A stretch of 64,000 bases of DNA from assembly GCF_003641205.1 (NCBI RefSeq), contig NZ_CP032762.1, forward strand, positions 2,666,001-2,730,000. The letters run 5' to 3'. The position numbers were made by a program, and so were the translations under genes. The notes under the pieces were generated by a model. The model was not told where the DNA came from. It ran no database searches and worked only from the letters and a program-made list of their open reading frames with translations. The stretch comes from Rhodococcus sp. P1Y. GTDB lineage: Bacteria; Actinomycetota; Actinomycetes; Mycobacteriales; Mycobacteriaceae. Every line of letters starts with the position of its first letter. Positions within the stretch are counted from its first letter, which is position 1. Shown piece by piece: positions 1 to 9,460 of this stretch.

Positions 1-165
1 TCCTTTCTCAAGAACCGCACGATCGTGGCGATCATCGAGTCCTTTCCCGAGCATCCCGATATGCGGTCGGCGATCGCGGCCGCAGGTATCAGCGAATCCG
101 GTATGGCGCCGTATGTGAAAGCGCTGTCCACGCTGGCTGATTCGAAGATGATCTCCAAGCTCTAG
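1..165 (+). CDS. mftB: Mycofactocin chaperone MftB, 3' end (partial)
   Basis: The first 54 codons of the window are the C-terminal end of an open frame that closes with TAG at 163-165; the start lies outside the window. The helical tail resembles the end of MftB, the small PqqD-like recognition protein that binds the precursor peptide MftA and presents it to the radical SAM enzyme MftC. The assignment rests mainly on position, directly upstream of mftC on the same strand, plus the tail pattern. mftA and any mftR would lie to the left, outside the window. Confidence 0.8.
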   Translation, partial: SFLKNRTIVAIIESFPEHPDMRSAIAAAGISESGMAPYVKALSTLADSKMISKL

Positions 166-195
166 CCACACCTGACGAACCAGCCCTTCGTCAGT

Positions 196-246
196 GCTCT
201 TTCACCCCGATCGCTCTTTCACCCCGATGGCTCTTTGACCCCAATG
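196..246 (+). repeat. Three tandem 17-bp repeats between mftB and mftC
   Basis: Three head-to-tail 17-bp units lie at 196-212, 213-229 and 230-246. Units 1 and 2 differ only in the last base (GCTCTTTCACCCCGATC/G). Unit 3 differs from unit 2 at two positions. The array fills most of the gap between the mftB stop (165) and the mftC ribosome-binding site (251-258). A 17-bp period is not a codon multiple, so the array is unlikely to be coding. A possible TTG start for mftC at 235 falls inside unit 3. Confidence 0.85.
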
Positions 247-264
247 ATCGAAAGAGGACAGCCC

Positions 265-1497
265 ATGACCTCCATGCTCGAAAGACCCGCACCCCCGCCC
301 GCGGTGGGCAAGTTGGTCGACCAGTTCGAACTCGGCCTCGACGCACCGATCTGCCTGACCTGGGAGTTGACCTACGCCTGCAACCTCTCGTGCGTACATT
401 GCCTGTCCTCGTCCGGCCGGCGCGATCCCAACGAGCTCTCCACCGAACAGTGCAAGTCGATCATCGACGAGCTGCAGAAGATGCAGGTGTTCTATGTCAA
501 CATCGGCGGCGGTGAGCCGACGGTGCGTTCGGACTTCTGGGAGCTCGTCGACTATGCGACGGCACATCAGGTGGGCGTCAAGTTCTCCACCAACGGCGTC
601 AAGATCGACAAGAAGGTAGCAGCGCGTCTGGCGGCGTCGGACTACGTCGACGTACAGATCTCCATCGACGGCGCGACCGCAGAGGTCAACGACGCGGTGC
701 GCGGGCCGGGTTCGTTCGACATGGCAATTCGAGCGTTGGAGAATCTTCAGGAAGCCGGTTTCAAGGACGCCAAGATCTCGGTGGTGGTCACTCGGCACAA
801 CGTCAGCCAGTTGGACACGTTCAAGGCGCTGGCCGACAAATACGGTGCGACGCTTCGGATCACGCGTCTTCGCCCGTCGGGCCGCGGTGCCGACGTGTGG
901 GACGACCTGCATCCCACCGCAGGCCAGCAGCGTGAGCTGTACAACTGGCTCGTCGCCAACGGTGAGGGCGTGTTGACGGGGGATTCGTTCTTCCACCTGT
1001 CCGCATTCGGTGACGCGTTGCCGGGTCTGAATCTGTGTGGTGCCGGGCGTGTGGTGTGTTTGATCGACCCGATCGGCGACGTCTACGCCTGCCCGTTCGC
1101 CATCCACGAGAACTTCCTCGCCGGCAACATCGTCCGCGACGCAAAAGACGGTATGGGCGGCTTCCAATCCGTATGGCAGACCTCGGAGCTGTTCCAGGAT
1201 TTGCGATCTCCGCAGACGTCGGGTGCCTGCACCAAATGTGCGCACTTCGATGCGTGCCGAGGCGGCTGCATGGCAGCCAAGTTCTTCACCGGCCTCCCCA
1301 TGGACGGTCCGGATCCCGAATGCGTGATCGGCAACGGTGAGATGGCGTTGGCTGCGGCGGGGGAGATCCCCAAGTCGAGTGTCGACCACTCTCGTACCGG
1401 ACAGCGCAAAACCCCGAGAGCGTCGGTACCGCTCACTCTGATGATGCGGCCACCGGCGAAGATCTGCGACGAAAACCCGCTCGCAGGAATGGAATAG
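265..1497 (+). CDS. mftC: Mycofactocin radical SAM maturase MftC
   Basis: 410-residue radical SAM/SPASM protein. MftC performs the SAM-dependent oxidative decarboxylation and then cyclisation of the C-terminal Val-Tyr of the MftA precursor peptide. The radical SAM cluster motif is visible as C39-x3-C43-x2-C46 (ACNLSCVHC). Further Cys-rich segments near the C-terminus (LCGAGRVVC, YACPF, and CTKCAHFDACRGGC) fit the SPASM auxiliary clusters. I chose ATG 265 because AAAGAGGA at 251-258 sits six bases upstream; an in-frame TTG at 235 lies inside a tandem repeat and has no ribosome-binding site. It follows mftB and precedes mftD by 12 bp, as in known mycofactocin operons. Confidence 0.95.
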   Translation: MTSMLERPAPPPAVGKLVDQFELGLDAPICLTWELTYACNLSCVHCLSSSGRRDPNELSTEQCKSIIDELQKMQVFYVNIGGGEPTVRSDFWELVDYATAHQVGVKFSTNGVKIDKKVAARLAASDYVDVQISIDGATAEVNDAVRGPGSFDMAIRALENLQEAGFKDAKISVVVTRHNVSQLDTFKALADKYGATLRITRLRPSGRGADVWDDLHPTAGQQRELYNWLVANGEGVLTGDSFFHLSAFGDALPGLNLCGAGRVVCLIDPIGDVYACPFAIHENFLAGNIVRDAKDGMGGFQSVWQTSELFQDLRSPQTSGACTKCAHFDACRGGCMAAKFFTGLPMDGPDPECVIGNGEMALAAAGEIPKSSVDHSRTGQRKTPRASVPLTLMMRPPAKICDENPLAGME

Positions 1498-1509
1498 GAA
1501 CACATAGTT

Positions 1510-2685
1510 ATGGCCAAGAGTGCGTGGTTCGAGACCGTTGCCGAGGCGCAACGGCGTGCCAAGAAGCGTCTCCCCAAATCCGTGTACGCCGCGTTGGTGG
1601 CGGGCTCGGAGCGGGGCATCACAGTCGATGACAACACGGCGGCATTCGGTGAGCTGGGGTTCGCCCCCCACGTAGCCGGTCTGTCGGACAAGCGTGATCT
1701 GTCGACAATGGTCATGGGACAACCACTCTCGTTTCCGGTCATCATTTCGCCGACGGGTGTACAGGCTGTGCACCCGGACGGTGAGGTCGCCGTTGCGCGA
1801 GCAGCAGCGGCACGCGGTATCCCGGTGGGTCTGTCCTCGTTCGCGAGCAAGTCCGTCGAGGAAGTCGCGGCGGCCAATCCGCAGACCTTCTTCCAGATGT
1901 ACTGGGTCGGTTCGCGGGAGGTCCTGCTTCAGCGCATGGAACGCGCCAGGGCTGCTGGTGCGGTCGGCTTGATCATGACGCTGGACTGGTCCTTCTCGAA
2001 CGGTCGCGACTGGGGCAGCCCGTCGATTCCCGAGAAGCTGGACCTCAAGGCGATGGCACAGTTCGCACCCGAGGGCATCATGCGGCCGAAGTGGTTGTAC
2101 GAGTTCGCGAAGTCGGGCAAGCTGCCCGACCTGTCGACGCCCAACCTGACTCCGCCCGGCGGCGTCGCTCCGACGTTCTTCGGTGCGTACGGCGAGTGGA
2201 TGGGCACCCCGCTTCCTACGTGGGAGGACGTTGCGTGGCTGCGTGAGCAGTGGGGCGGGCCGTTCATGCTCAAGGGCGTCATGCGTGTCGACGACGCGAA
2301 AAGGGCCGTCGACGCGGGCGTCACTGCTATTTCGGTGTCCAATCACGGCGGCAACAACCTCGACGGCACGCCTGCACCGATTCGCGCTCTGCCTGCCATC
2401 GCGGAGGCGGTGGGCGATCAGATCGAGATCACCCTCGACGGCGGTATCAGGCGCGGCAGCGATGTCGTCAAAGCGCTTGCACTCGGCGCCCGCGCCGTAC
2501 TGATCGGACGTGCGTATCTGTGGGGTCTTTCGGCCAACGGCCAGGCAGGAGTGGAGAACGTTCTCGACATCCTGCGCGGCGGCGTCGACTCTGCAGTTCT
2601 GGGGCTCGGTCACTCGTCGGTGCACGACCTCTCACCGTCGGATGTGGTGATCCCGGCAGGGTTCGACCGGAAACTGGGCGTCTGA
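1510..2685 (+). CDS. mftD: Pre-mycofactocin synthase MftD (copy 1)
   Basis: 391-residue FMN-dependent enzyme of the LldD/alpha-hydroxy-acid dehydrogenase family. Known MftD oxidatively deaminates the intermediate AHDP released from MftA to give pre-mycofactocin, with the redox-active dicarbonyl. Family marks are visible: the catalytic-His segment SNHGGNNLDG and the flavin/phosphate-binding segments LDGGIRRGSDVVKAL and ALGARAVLIGRAYLWGL. ATG 1510 follows an AGGAA about nine bases upstream. It lies 12 bp after mftC and 7 bp before a second, very similar copy, which is unusual because mycofactocin loci normally carry a single mftD. Confidence 0.93.
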   Translation: MAKSAWFETVAEAQRRAKKRLPKSVYAALVAGSERGITVDDNTAAFGELGFAPHVAGLSDKRDLSTMVMGQPLSFPVIISPTGVQAVHPDGEVAVARAAAARGIPVGLSSFASKSVEEVAAANPQTFFQMYWVGSREVLLQRMERARAAGAVGLIMTLDWSFSNGRDWGSPSIPEKLDLKAMAQFAPEGIMRPKWLYEFAKSGKLPDLSTPNLTPPGGVAPTFFGAYGEWMGTPLPTWEDVAWLREQWGGPFMLKGVMRVDDAKRAVDAGVTAISVSNHGGNNLDGTPAPIRALPAIAEAVGDQIEITLDGGIRRGSDVVKALALGARAVLIGRAYLWGLSANGQAGVENVLDILRGGVDSAVLGLGHSSVHDLSPSDVVIPAGFDRKLGV

Positions 2686-2692
2686 GCGGAGA

Positions 2693-3868
2693 ATGCTGCG
2701 CAAGAACGGGTGGTTCGAGTCTGTTGCCGAGGCGCAGCGTCGTGCGAAGAAGCGTCTTCCGAAGTCGGTGTACGCCGCGTTGGTGGCGGGCTCGGAGCGC
2801 GGGATCACTGCAGGCGACAACACGGCGGCATTCGGTGAATTGGGGTTCGCCCCGCATGTAGCCGGCTTGTCGGACAAGCGTGATCTGTCGACAACGGTGA
2901 TGGGACAACCGCTTTCGTTCCCGGTCATGATCTCACCGACGGGTGTGCAAGCCGTGCACCCGGACGGTGAGGTCGCGGTCGCACGCGCAGCGGCTGCGCG
3001 AGGGATCTCGATGGGTTTGTCGTTGTTCGCCAGCAAGCCCATCGAGGACGTCGTTGCAGCGAACCCGCAGACGTTCTTTCAGCTGCACTGGGTCGGTAAC
3101 CGCGAGATGTTGCTCGGGCTCGTCCAGCGTGCGCGCGAGGCGGGTGCTGTCGGTCTGATTCTGACGATGGATTGGTCCTTTTCCGAGGGACGAGACTGGG
3201 GTAGTCCGTCAATTCCCGAGCAGGTCGACCTAGGGACCATGATCCGATTTGCGCCCGAGGCCTTGGGTCGACCGAAGTGGTTGTGGCAGTTCGCCAGAAC
3301 GGGTGCAGTTCCCGACCTTGCCGCTCCGAATCTCGCTCCTCGGGGCCAGGCCCCGACGTTCTTCGGCGCGTACCGCGAATGGATGTCCACGCCCCTCCCG
3401 ACGTGGGAGGACATTGCCTGGCTCCGTGAGCAGTGGGACGGCCCGTTCATGCTCAAGGGCATCTCGAGGGTCGATGATGCGCACCGGGCGGTCGACGCGG
3501 GTGTCACCGCACTCTCGGTGTCCAATCACGGCGGTAACAACCTCGACGGCACTCCGGCATCCGTACGACTGCTGCCCAGCATCGTGGACGCGGTGGGCGA
3601 TCAGGTCGAGATCACGCTCGACGGCGGCATCAGGCGCGGCAGTGATGTGGTCAAGTCGCTCGCGCTCGGCGCACGTGCTGTTCTGATCGGCCGGGCCTAC
3701 CTATGGGGTTTGGCTGCGGGCGGTCGGACGGGCGTCGAAAATGTGCTCGATATTCTGCGCGGCGGGGTGGACTCGGCCGTGCTCGGGCTCGGGCATTCGT
3801 CGGTGCACGATCTTTCGCCGGCGGATGTAGTTGTTCCACCGGATTTCGAACGGCAGGCGCGCCACTAG
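2693..3868 (+). CDS. mftD2: Pre-mycofactocin synthase MftD (copy 2, tandem paralogue)
   Basis: Second 391-residue MftD homologue, the same length as copy 1 and about 80% identical by eye. The FMN fold, the catalytic SNHGGNNLDG segment and the phosphate-binding LDGGIRRGSDVVKSL segment are all kept, so it looks active. The gap to copy 1 is 7 bp with GCGGAG as ribosome-binding site, so the two should be co-translated from one message. Differences cluster in the middle (residues around 100-230) and at the last ten residues, while the first 90 residues and the last third are almost unchanged. That pattern fits tandem duplication followed by divergence or partial gene conversion. Substrate may match copy 1 or differ; the sequence alone cannot tell. 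Confidence 0.9.
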   Translation: MLRKNGWFESVAEAQRRAKKRLPKSVYAALVAGSERGITAGDNTAAFGELGFAPHVAGLSDKRDLSTTVMGQPLSFPVMISPTGVQAVHPDGEVAVARAAAARGISMGLSLFASKPIEDVVAANPQTFFQLHWVGNREMLLGLVQRAREAGAVGLILTMDWSFSEGRDWGSPSIPEQVDLGTMIRFAPEALGRPKWLWQFARTGAVPDLAAPNLAPRGQAPTFFGAYREWMSTPLPTWEDIAWLREQWDGPFMLKGISRVDDAHRAVDAGVTALSVSNHGGNNLDGTPASVRLLPSIVDAVGDQVEITLDGGIRRGSDVVKSLALGARAVLIGRAYLWGLAAGGRTGVENVLDILRGGVDSAVLGLGHSSVHDLSPADVVVPPDFERQARH

Positions 3869-3889
3869 GCGGAGCCTGGAACCTCTGCT

Positions 3890-4630
3890 TCACATATGCA
3901 CCTGATGCGCGCTCGATCTGAGGAGACTCACGAGCTCGGGATCTCGGGGATCCAGTCGTCTCGTCCTGCCGATCACCGCGAGACAACCGGATACCCTGCC
4001 GTGCTCGTCGCGCACGGGGACCGCGACAGCCGAGCGCCCGACCTTGATCTCGTCCACCTCGACGGCGATGTCGGTGGATCGTATGAGGCTGAGCTCGATG
4101 GCAAGCTCGGCGAGGTCGACTTTGGTGTGCGAGGTGAACTTTCGCAGTTCGGCCAGCGCGTCACCGTCCGGTCGGTTCGCGAGGAGCAGCTTTCCGATCG
4201 CCGACGCGTGAACGTGTGTCAGTAACGCTGTCTCACCGGACAATTCGTGGTCCGGATCGCGGTCGAGAAACTGAATGCGATCGCTGGCGTACGAGGCCAG
4301 GTACACACCGAACCGGATGCGGGAGCGAAGATCATCCACCACTTGGGCGTAGTGGACGTCCGAGGCCGGGGCGGCGCCTGCGAGCTCTCGCGTGCGCCGG
4401 CCGAGCGCGAAGCCCGACAGGTCGTCGATGCGCACGAGAAAACCGTCCGCGACGAGAAGGTTGAGCAAGCGGTACGCCGTTGCCGCGGGAATGCCCGTCG
4501 CATGCGCCACTTGCTTGGCCGTCGCGCCCGAACCGATGTGTGCGACGGCTTCGAGTAGAGCGAGTGCTTTCTGCACCGCTCGTGGTTCGTGTCCGCCGAC
4601 CTCGGTCGCCCTCGATGTCCGCAAGGCCAT
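3890..4630 (-). CDS. IclR-family transcriptional regulator
   Basis: 246 residues. The N-terminus carries the IclR winged helix: AVQKALALLEAVAHIGSGAT followed by AKQVAHATGIPAATAYRLLNLL. The C-terminal effector domain follows, with the typical GKLLLA..D and VAVPVRDEHGRVSGCLAV segments. IclR proteins bind small catabolic ligands and usually control the adjacent transport or degradation genes. The ATG overlaps the stop of the upstream APC permease by one base (4630), so the two are one translationally coupled minus-strand unit. It converges on mftD2, whose stop is 21 bp away. Likely targets are the permease and the divergent amine oxidase; a candidate operator lies in the 6136-6360 gap. Confidence 0.9.
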   Translation of the reverse strand: MALRTSRATEVGGHEPRAVQKALALLEAVAHIGSGATAKQVAHATGIPAATAYRLLNLLVADGFLVRIDDLSGFALGRRTRELAGAAPASDVHYAQVVDDLRSRIRFGVYLASYASDRIQFLDRDPDHELSGETALLTHVHASAIGKLLLANRPDGDALAELRKFTSHTKVDLAELAIELSLIRSTDIAVEVDEIKVGRSAVAVPVRDEHGRVSGCLAVIGRTRRLDPRDPELVSLLRSSAHQVHM

Positions 4631-6135
4631 CAGCGTGGATCTGGTCGGGGGCTCTTCACGAGTGCGACTGCGCCGCGTGCATTCTCACCGTACGACACCG
4701 CGCCTGGGAGCACGTCATGGCTCTCGGCGCTGTCGAAGACTCCGATGGCCGTCAGCGAGCGAGGGTTGCTGTGGTGCAGCCACGAACGCCATACGATTCC
4801 GGACAGAGCCAGCGCGGCAAGCATTGCGAGCAATGTGACGTTCTGCTGCAGACTCACCGTCACGACGAGGTTGACGAGAACGGCACATCCGGCAGAGCAG
4901 GCCAGTACTCCTGCGAGCACCACCATGGAGGTGAGCTCGCCGATTCGCCGGAGAAACACCACGGCGGCGATCGCGACGGCAGCGTATCCGACGATGACCG
5001 CCGCCCGCGCCAACAACCGAACGTCGTCGAGCATCACCGAGCCGCCCAGAAGGACGAGTATCGAGCTGAGCACGGTCAAGCCTGCGACAACGACGACCAG
5101 AGCGACGTGCGGGGTGCGGAATTTCCGGTGCACCACTGCGAAACGACGGGAAACGACGTGCTCGACCCCCATCGTGTACAGCAACCTCGATACTGCATTG
5201 GACGACGCCATCGACGATGCGAGCCACGAACAGCTCAGACCGATGTTCAACGCGACGACGAGCCACGCGTCGATACCTGTGGACGTGCCGTGCAGGTATG
5301 CGTCCATCAGAACGCCTCCACGTCCCGACCACACTGCCCACGCGGCGAAGGTGAACAACCCGCCGCAGATGATAGGCGTCAGCAGAACCGTCCTGGTGAC
5401 GTTGACGAGTGGGCGTTTGGTTTCGGGCGCGAAGAAGGTGGCGCTCTCGAATCCGGCCAGCGAGAACAATGTACCGAGGGCGACGAGCAGCAGACCGTTG
5501 GGCGCACCCGACGGTTCGATCTCGACGGGTCGACCGTCGGAAAACAGCAACAGGGTGGCGATGAACAGCAGTGAGCAGAGTTCGACCACCAGAATCGCGG
5601 TGGCCGCGAATCTGACGCCCCGGAGAAGACAACCGAGTATCACGGCGGCGATGACGGCATGGATCGCGATCGCTCCGCCGGTGCCTCCGGTTGGAATGCC
5701 GAGTTCGCGCAACACCGTTCGCACGGCTTGTCCGCCGAAGTACAGGGTCATCACGCCGCTGGCGCAGTACTTGCATGCCATCGCGGTTCCGACGGTCAGC
5801 GCTCCTCGCGGCCCCGATCCTTTGACAGCGAAACTGTAGAGCCCACCCGAGGACGAGAACCGGCGGGTGAACTGGGAGACACAGAACGCGATCAGCGACA
5901 CCACGATCGTTGCGGCCAACACAGTCAGCAGCCCACCCAACAATCTCTCGTGGGTCAGCATCGTGATCGGGAGGATCACCATCGACGCAGCCGGGGCAGT
6001 CGTGGCCACCGATTGTGCGAACACCTCGATACCCGACAGTTGCCTGCGGCCGAGCGCACGCAGCGGTGACAACGCAGGGCGATGCGGCTCCTGCGGGGCG
6101 AAGGACGCGGTGATGGCGTGTTCGAGAGCAGACAT
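4630..6135 (-). CDS. APC-superfamily amino acid/amine permease
   Basis: 501-residue integral membrane protein with about twelve hydrophobic segments, beginning around residue 40 (VATTAPAASMVILPITML) and ending around residue 450. It has the general pattern of the amino acid-polyamine-organocation family, including GLYSFAVKGSGPRGAL and SLAGFESATFFAPETKRP. It probably takes up an amino acid or amine, consistent with the divergent amine oxidase. ATG 6135 is chosen because the protein then begins just before the first conserved block. A much longer frame runs upstream but would overlap the amine oxidase gene on the other strand. The stop is shared with the IclR start. The substrate cannot be read from sequence. 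Confidence 0.85.
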   Translation of the reverse strand: MSALEHAITASFAPQEPHRPALSPLRALGRRQLSGIEVFAQSVATTAPAASMVILPITMLTHERLLGGLLTVLAATIVVSLIAFCVSQFTRRFSSSGGLYSFAVKGSGPRGALTVGTAMACKYCASGVMTLYFGGQAVRTVLRELGIPTGGTGGAIAIHAVIAAVILGCLLRGVRFAATAILVVELCSLLFIATLLLFSDGRPVEIEPSGAPNGLLLVALGTLFSLAGFESATFFAPETKRPLVNVTRTVLLTPIICGGLFTFAAWAVWSGRGGVLMDAYLHGTSTGIDAWLVVALNIGLSCSWLASSMASSNAVSRLLYTMGVEHVVSRRFAVVHRKFRTPHVALVVVVAGLTVLSSILVLLGGSVMLDDVRLLARAAVIVGYAAVAIAAVVFLRRIGELTSMVVLAGVLACSAGCAVLVNLVVTVSLQQNVTLLAMLAALALSGIVWRSWLHHSNPRSLTAIGVFDSAESHDVLPGAVSYGENARGAVALVKSPRPDPR

Positions 6136-7962
<1,827 letters not shown>

Positions 7963-7989
7963 TCACCGAATCTCAACGAAAGGAATCCC

Positions 7990-8640
7990 TTGTCCAAAGT
8001 CACACGCTCCTTCGCCGCCGCGCTCGCAGCCGGCGCCATCCTCTGTGCCGGTGCATGCTCCTCGGACTCCGACGCAGCGCCTGCGGACACCGAATCAACT
8101 TCGGGGGCCAGGTCGGTCATCGAGCCAGGTGAACCGAATCCGATGATTGCGCAGGGCGTCGAGATAGCAGGCGACGCAACGGTGTACAAGACCAGCGGGA
8201 TCGGCGCCACGGCGATGAACGAGGATGCGCCCGAGGGCAGTCCGGAGTCGTACATCGACACCGATCAGTTCTCCGATGGCACACTTCCAGCCGGGGTAAC
8301 CGTTACCGAAGCGCAGGGGATCGGGGTGCTGAAGAAGATCCGAGACAACCTCGAAGATCAGGGCTATTCGCTGGAGGACGTCGTGAGCATGCGTGTGTTC
8401 CTCGACAATGCGCCTGGCACCGACCGTGCCGACTACGCGGGGTGGAACCGCGCGTACCGCCAGTTCTTCGCGAACACGAACCTCGACACCGACGAGACGG
8501 AACTGGTGCCGATGGGCACCGCCGAGCCTGCGGCACCCATCGAACGCAATTCGGCACGGCCGTCCCGTTTCGCCCTCGAAGTGGCGACGTTGCCGGTCCA
8601 GGGCTGGCTCGTCGAGGTGGAGGTCGACGCGGTCAGGTAG
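7990..8640 (+). CDS. Rid (YjgF/RidA)-family lipoprotein
   Basis: 216 residues beginning at TTG 7990 with AAAGGA just upstream. The first 25 residues form a lipoprotein signal: a basic start, the hydrophobic AAALAAGAIL and a lipobox AGAC with Cys near position 23, followed by a Ser/Asp-rich linker. The rest is a Rid-type fold (DQFSDGTLPAGVTVTEAQ, LEDQGYSLEDVVSMRVFLDN, YRQFFANTNL, and SRFALEVATLPVQGWLVEVEVDAV). RidA proteins hydrolyse reactive enamines and imines made by amino acid-oxidising or PLP enzymes. Placed directly after an exported amine oxidase, it probably deaminates imines at the cell surface. A membrane-anchored Rid protein is uncommon. The usual substrate-binding Arg was not located with certainty. 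Confidence 0.85.
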   Translation: MSKVTRSFAAALAAGAILCAGACSSDSDAAPADTESTSGARSVIEPGEPNPMIAQGVEIAGDATVYKTSGIGATAMNEDAPEGSPESYIDTDQFSDGTLPAGVTVTEAQGIGVLKKIRDNLEDQGYSLEDVVSMRVFLDNAPGTDRADYAGWNRAYRQFFANTNLDTDETELVPMGTAEPAAPIERNSARPSRFALEVATLPVQGWLVEVEVDAVR

Positions 8641-8661
8641 CGCCAGCGGCAGGTGGCGTTC

Positions 8662-8717
8662 CGCGCCAGTGGCACGGATAAGCGCCCCCTAGGGCACTTA
8701 CCCGTGCCACTAGCGCG
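8662..8717. terminator. Bidirectional terminator-like hairpin
   Basis: A near-perfect 56-bp palindrome. Arms of about 20 bp (8664-8683 and 8697-8716, with two mismatches that can pair as G-U in one orientation) flank a 13-bp partly self-complementary centre. It lies between the convergent Rid lipoprotein and racemase genes and overlaps the racemase stop codon at 8710-8712. No strong T-run follows on either side, as is usual in high-GC actinobacteria. Confidence 0.7.
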
Positions 8718-9450
8718 GAGCTGCGGTTCCGAAATCCGAGAGCAGACCCGTGTATGCCTTGGGGAGCGGCGGAGCGAATTCTCCCCGCTTGCCGGTGCGC
8801 AGTCCCATTGCGACGAGCGATTGCACGGTCAGGGTCGCAGCAGCGACACCGTCGATCACCGGCAATCCGATCTCCGACGAGATGTGCTCACACAGGTCGG
8901 CCATCCCCGCGCACCCCAGCACGATGGCATCGCTGCCGTCCTGGAGTGCGGCATCGCGACACGCCTCGGTGATGACCTTGCGTGCGTCGGGATCCGTCTC
9001 CAGCTCGAGCACCGGAATCTCACAGGCGTGAATCCCGGTGCATTGCCGCGAGAACCCGTAGTGTGCGGCCAGATCCCATGCACGGCCTGTGGTTCGGCCC
9101 AAGGTTGTTACGACGGAGAAACCCCGCCCGAGAAAAGTTGCCGTATGCATGGCGGCCTCGGCGATACCGACGACAGGTCCCGACGCCGCCTCTCGCGCGG
9201 CGTCCATACCCGGGTCGCCGAAGCAGGCGATGACATAACCGTCGACACCCTGTGTCTCGCCGAGGGCGATCTGTTCCAGAATGCCCGGGACGCTCAGGGC
9301 CTCGTCCACATGGGATTCGATGGACGCTGGGCCCATCGACGGGCTGACCGCCTCGACGCGTGTGCCCGGGCTTGCAACGGCCCGGGCACACCGCTCGATC
9401 GTGGCGGTCATCGACAACGTGGTGTTGGGGTTGACGACCTTGATGAGCAC
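8710..9450 (-). CDS. Asp/Glu/hydantoin racemase family protein
   Basis: 246 residues, GTG start at 9450, beginning MLIKVVNPNTT as in hydantoin and allantoin racemases. The two catalytic cysteines of this two-base racemase fold are visible in VIACFGDPG (about residue 75) and VLGCAGM (about residue 183). Known members racemise 5-substituted hydantoins or allantoin so that a stereospecific hydrolase can act. It starts 10 bp after the stop of an NCS1 permease gene on the same strand, so uptake and racemisation form one unit controlled by the GntR gene upstream. No hydantoinase, allantoinase or carbamoylase lies in the window, so the pathway is incomplete here. An Asp/Glu racemase role is less likely. 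Confidence 0.87.
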   Translation of the reverse strand: MLIKVVNPNTTLSMTATIERCARAVASPGTRVEAVSPSMGPASIESHVDEALSVPGILEQIALGETQGVDGYVIACFGDPGMDAAREAASGPVVGIAEAAMHTATFLGRGFSVVTTLGRTTGRAWDLAAHYGFSRQCTGIHACEIPVLELETDPDARKVITEACRDAALQDGSDAIVLGCAGMADLCEHISSEIGLPVIDGVAAATLTVQSLVAMGLRTGKRGEFAPPLPKAYTGLLSDFGTAAPR

Positions 9451-9460
9451 GTTCGAGATC

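Noticed and set aside
202..2625. Long minus-strand frame (807 codons) opposite mftC and mftD
   Set aside because: It is a shadow of real genes in high-GC DNA; the product is Arg/His/Asp-rich with no family pattern, whereas the plus strand encodes clear mycofactocin enzymes.
2693..3868. Reading copy 2 as an L-lactate dehydrogenase
   Set aside because: It belongs to the same superfamily, but it is far closer to the adjacent MftD than to lactate dehydrogenases and sits in the same operon.
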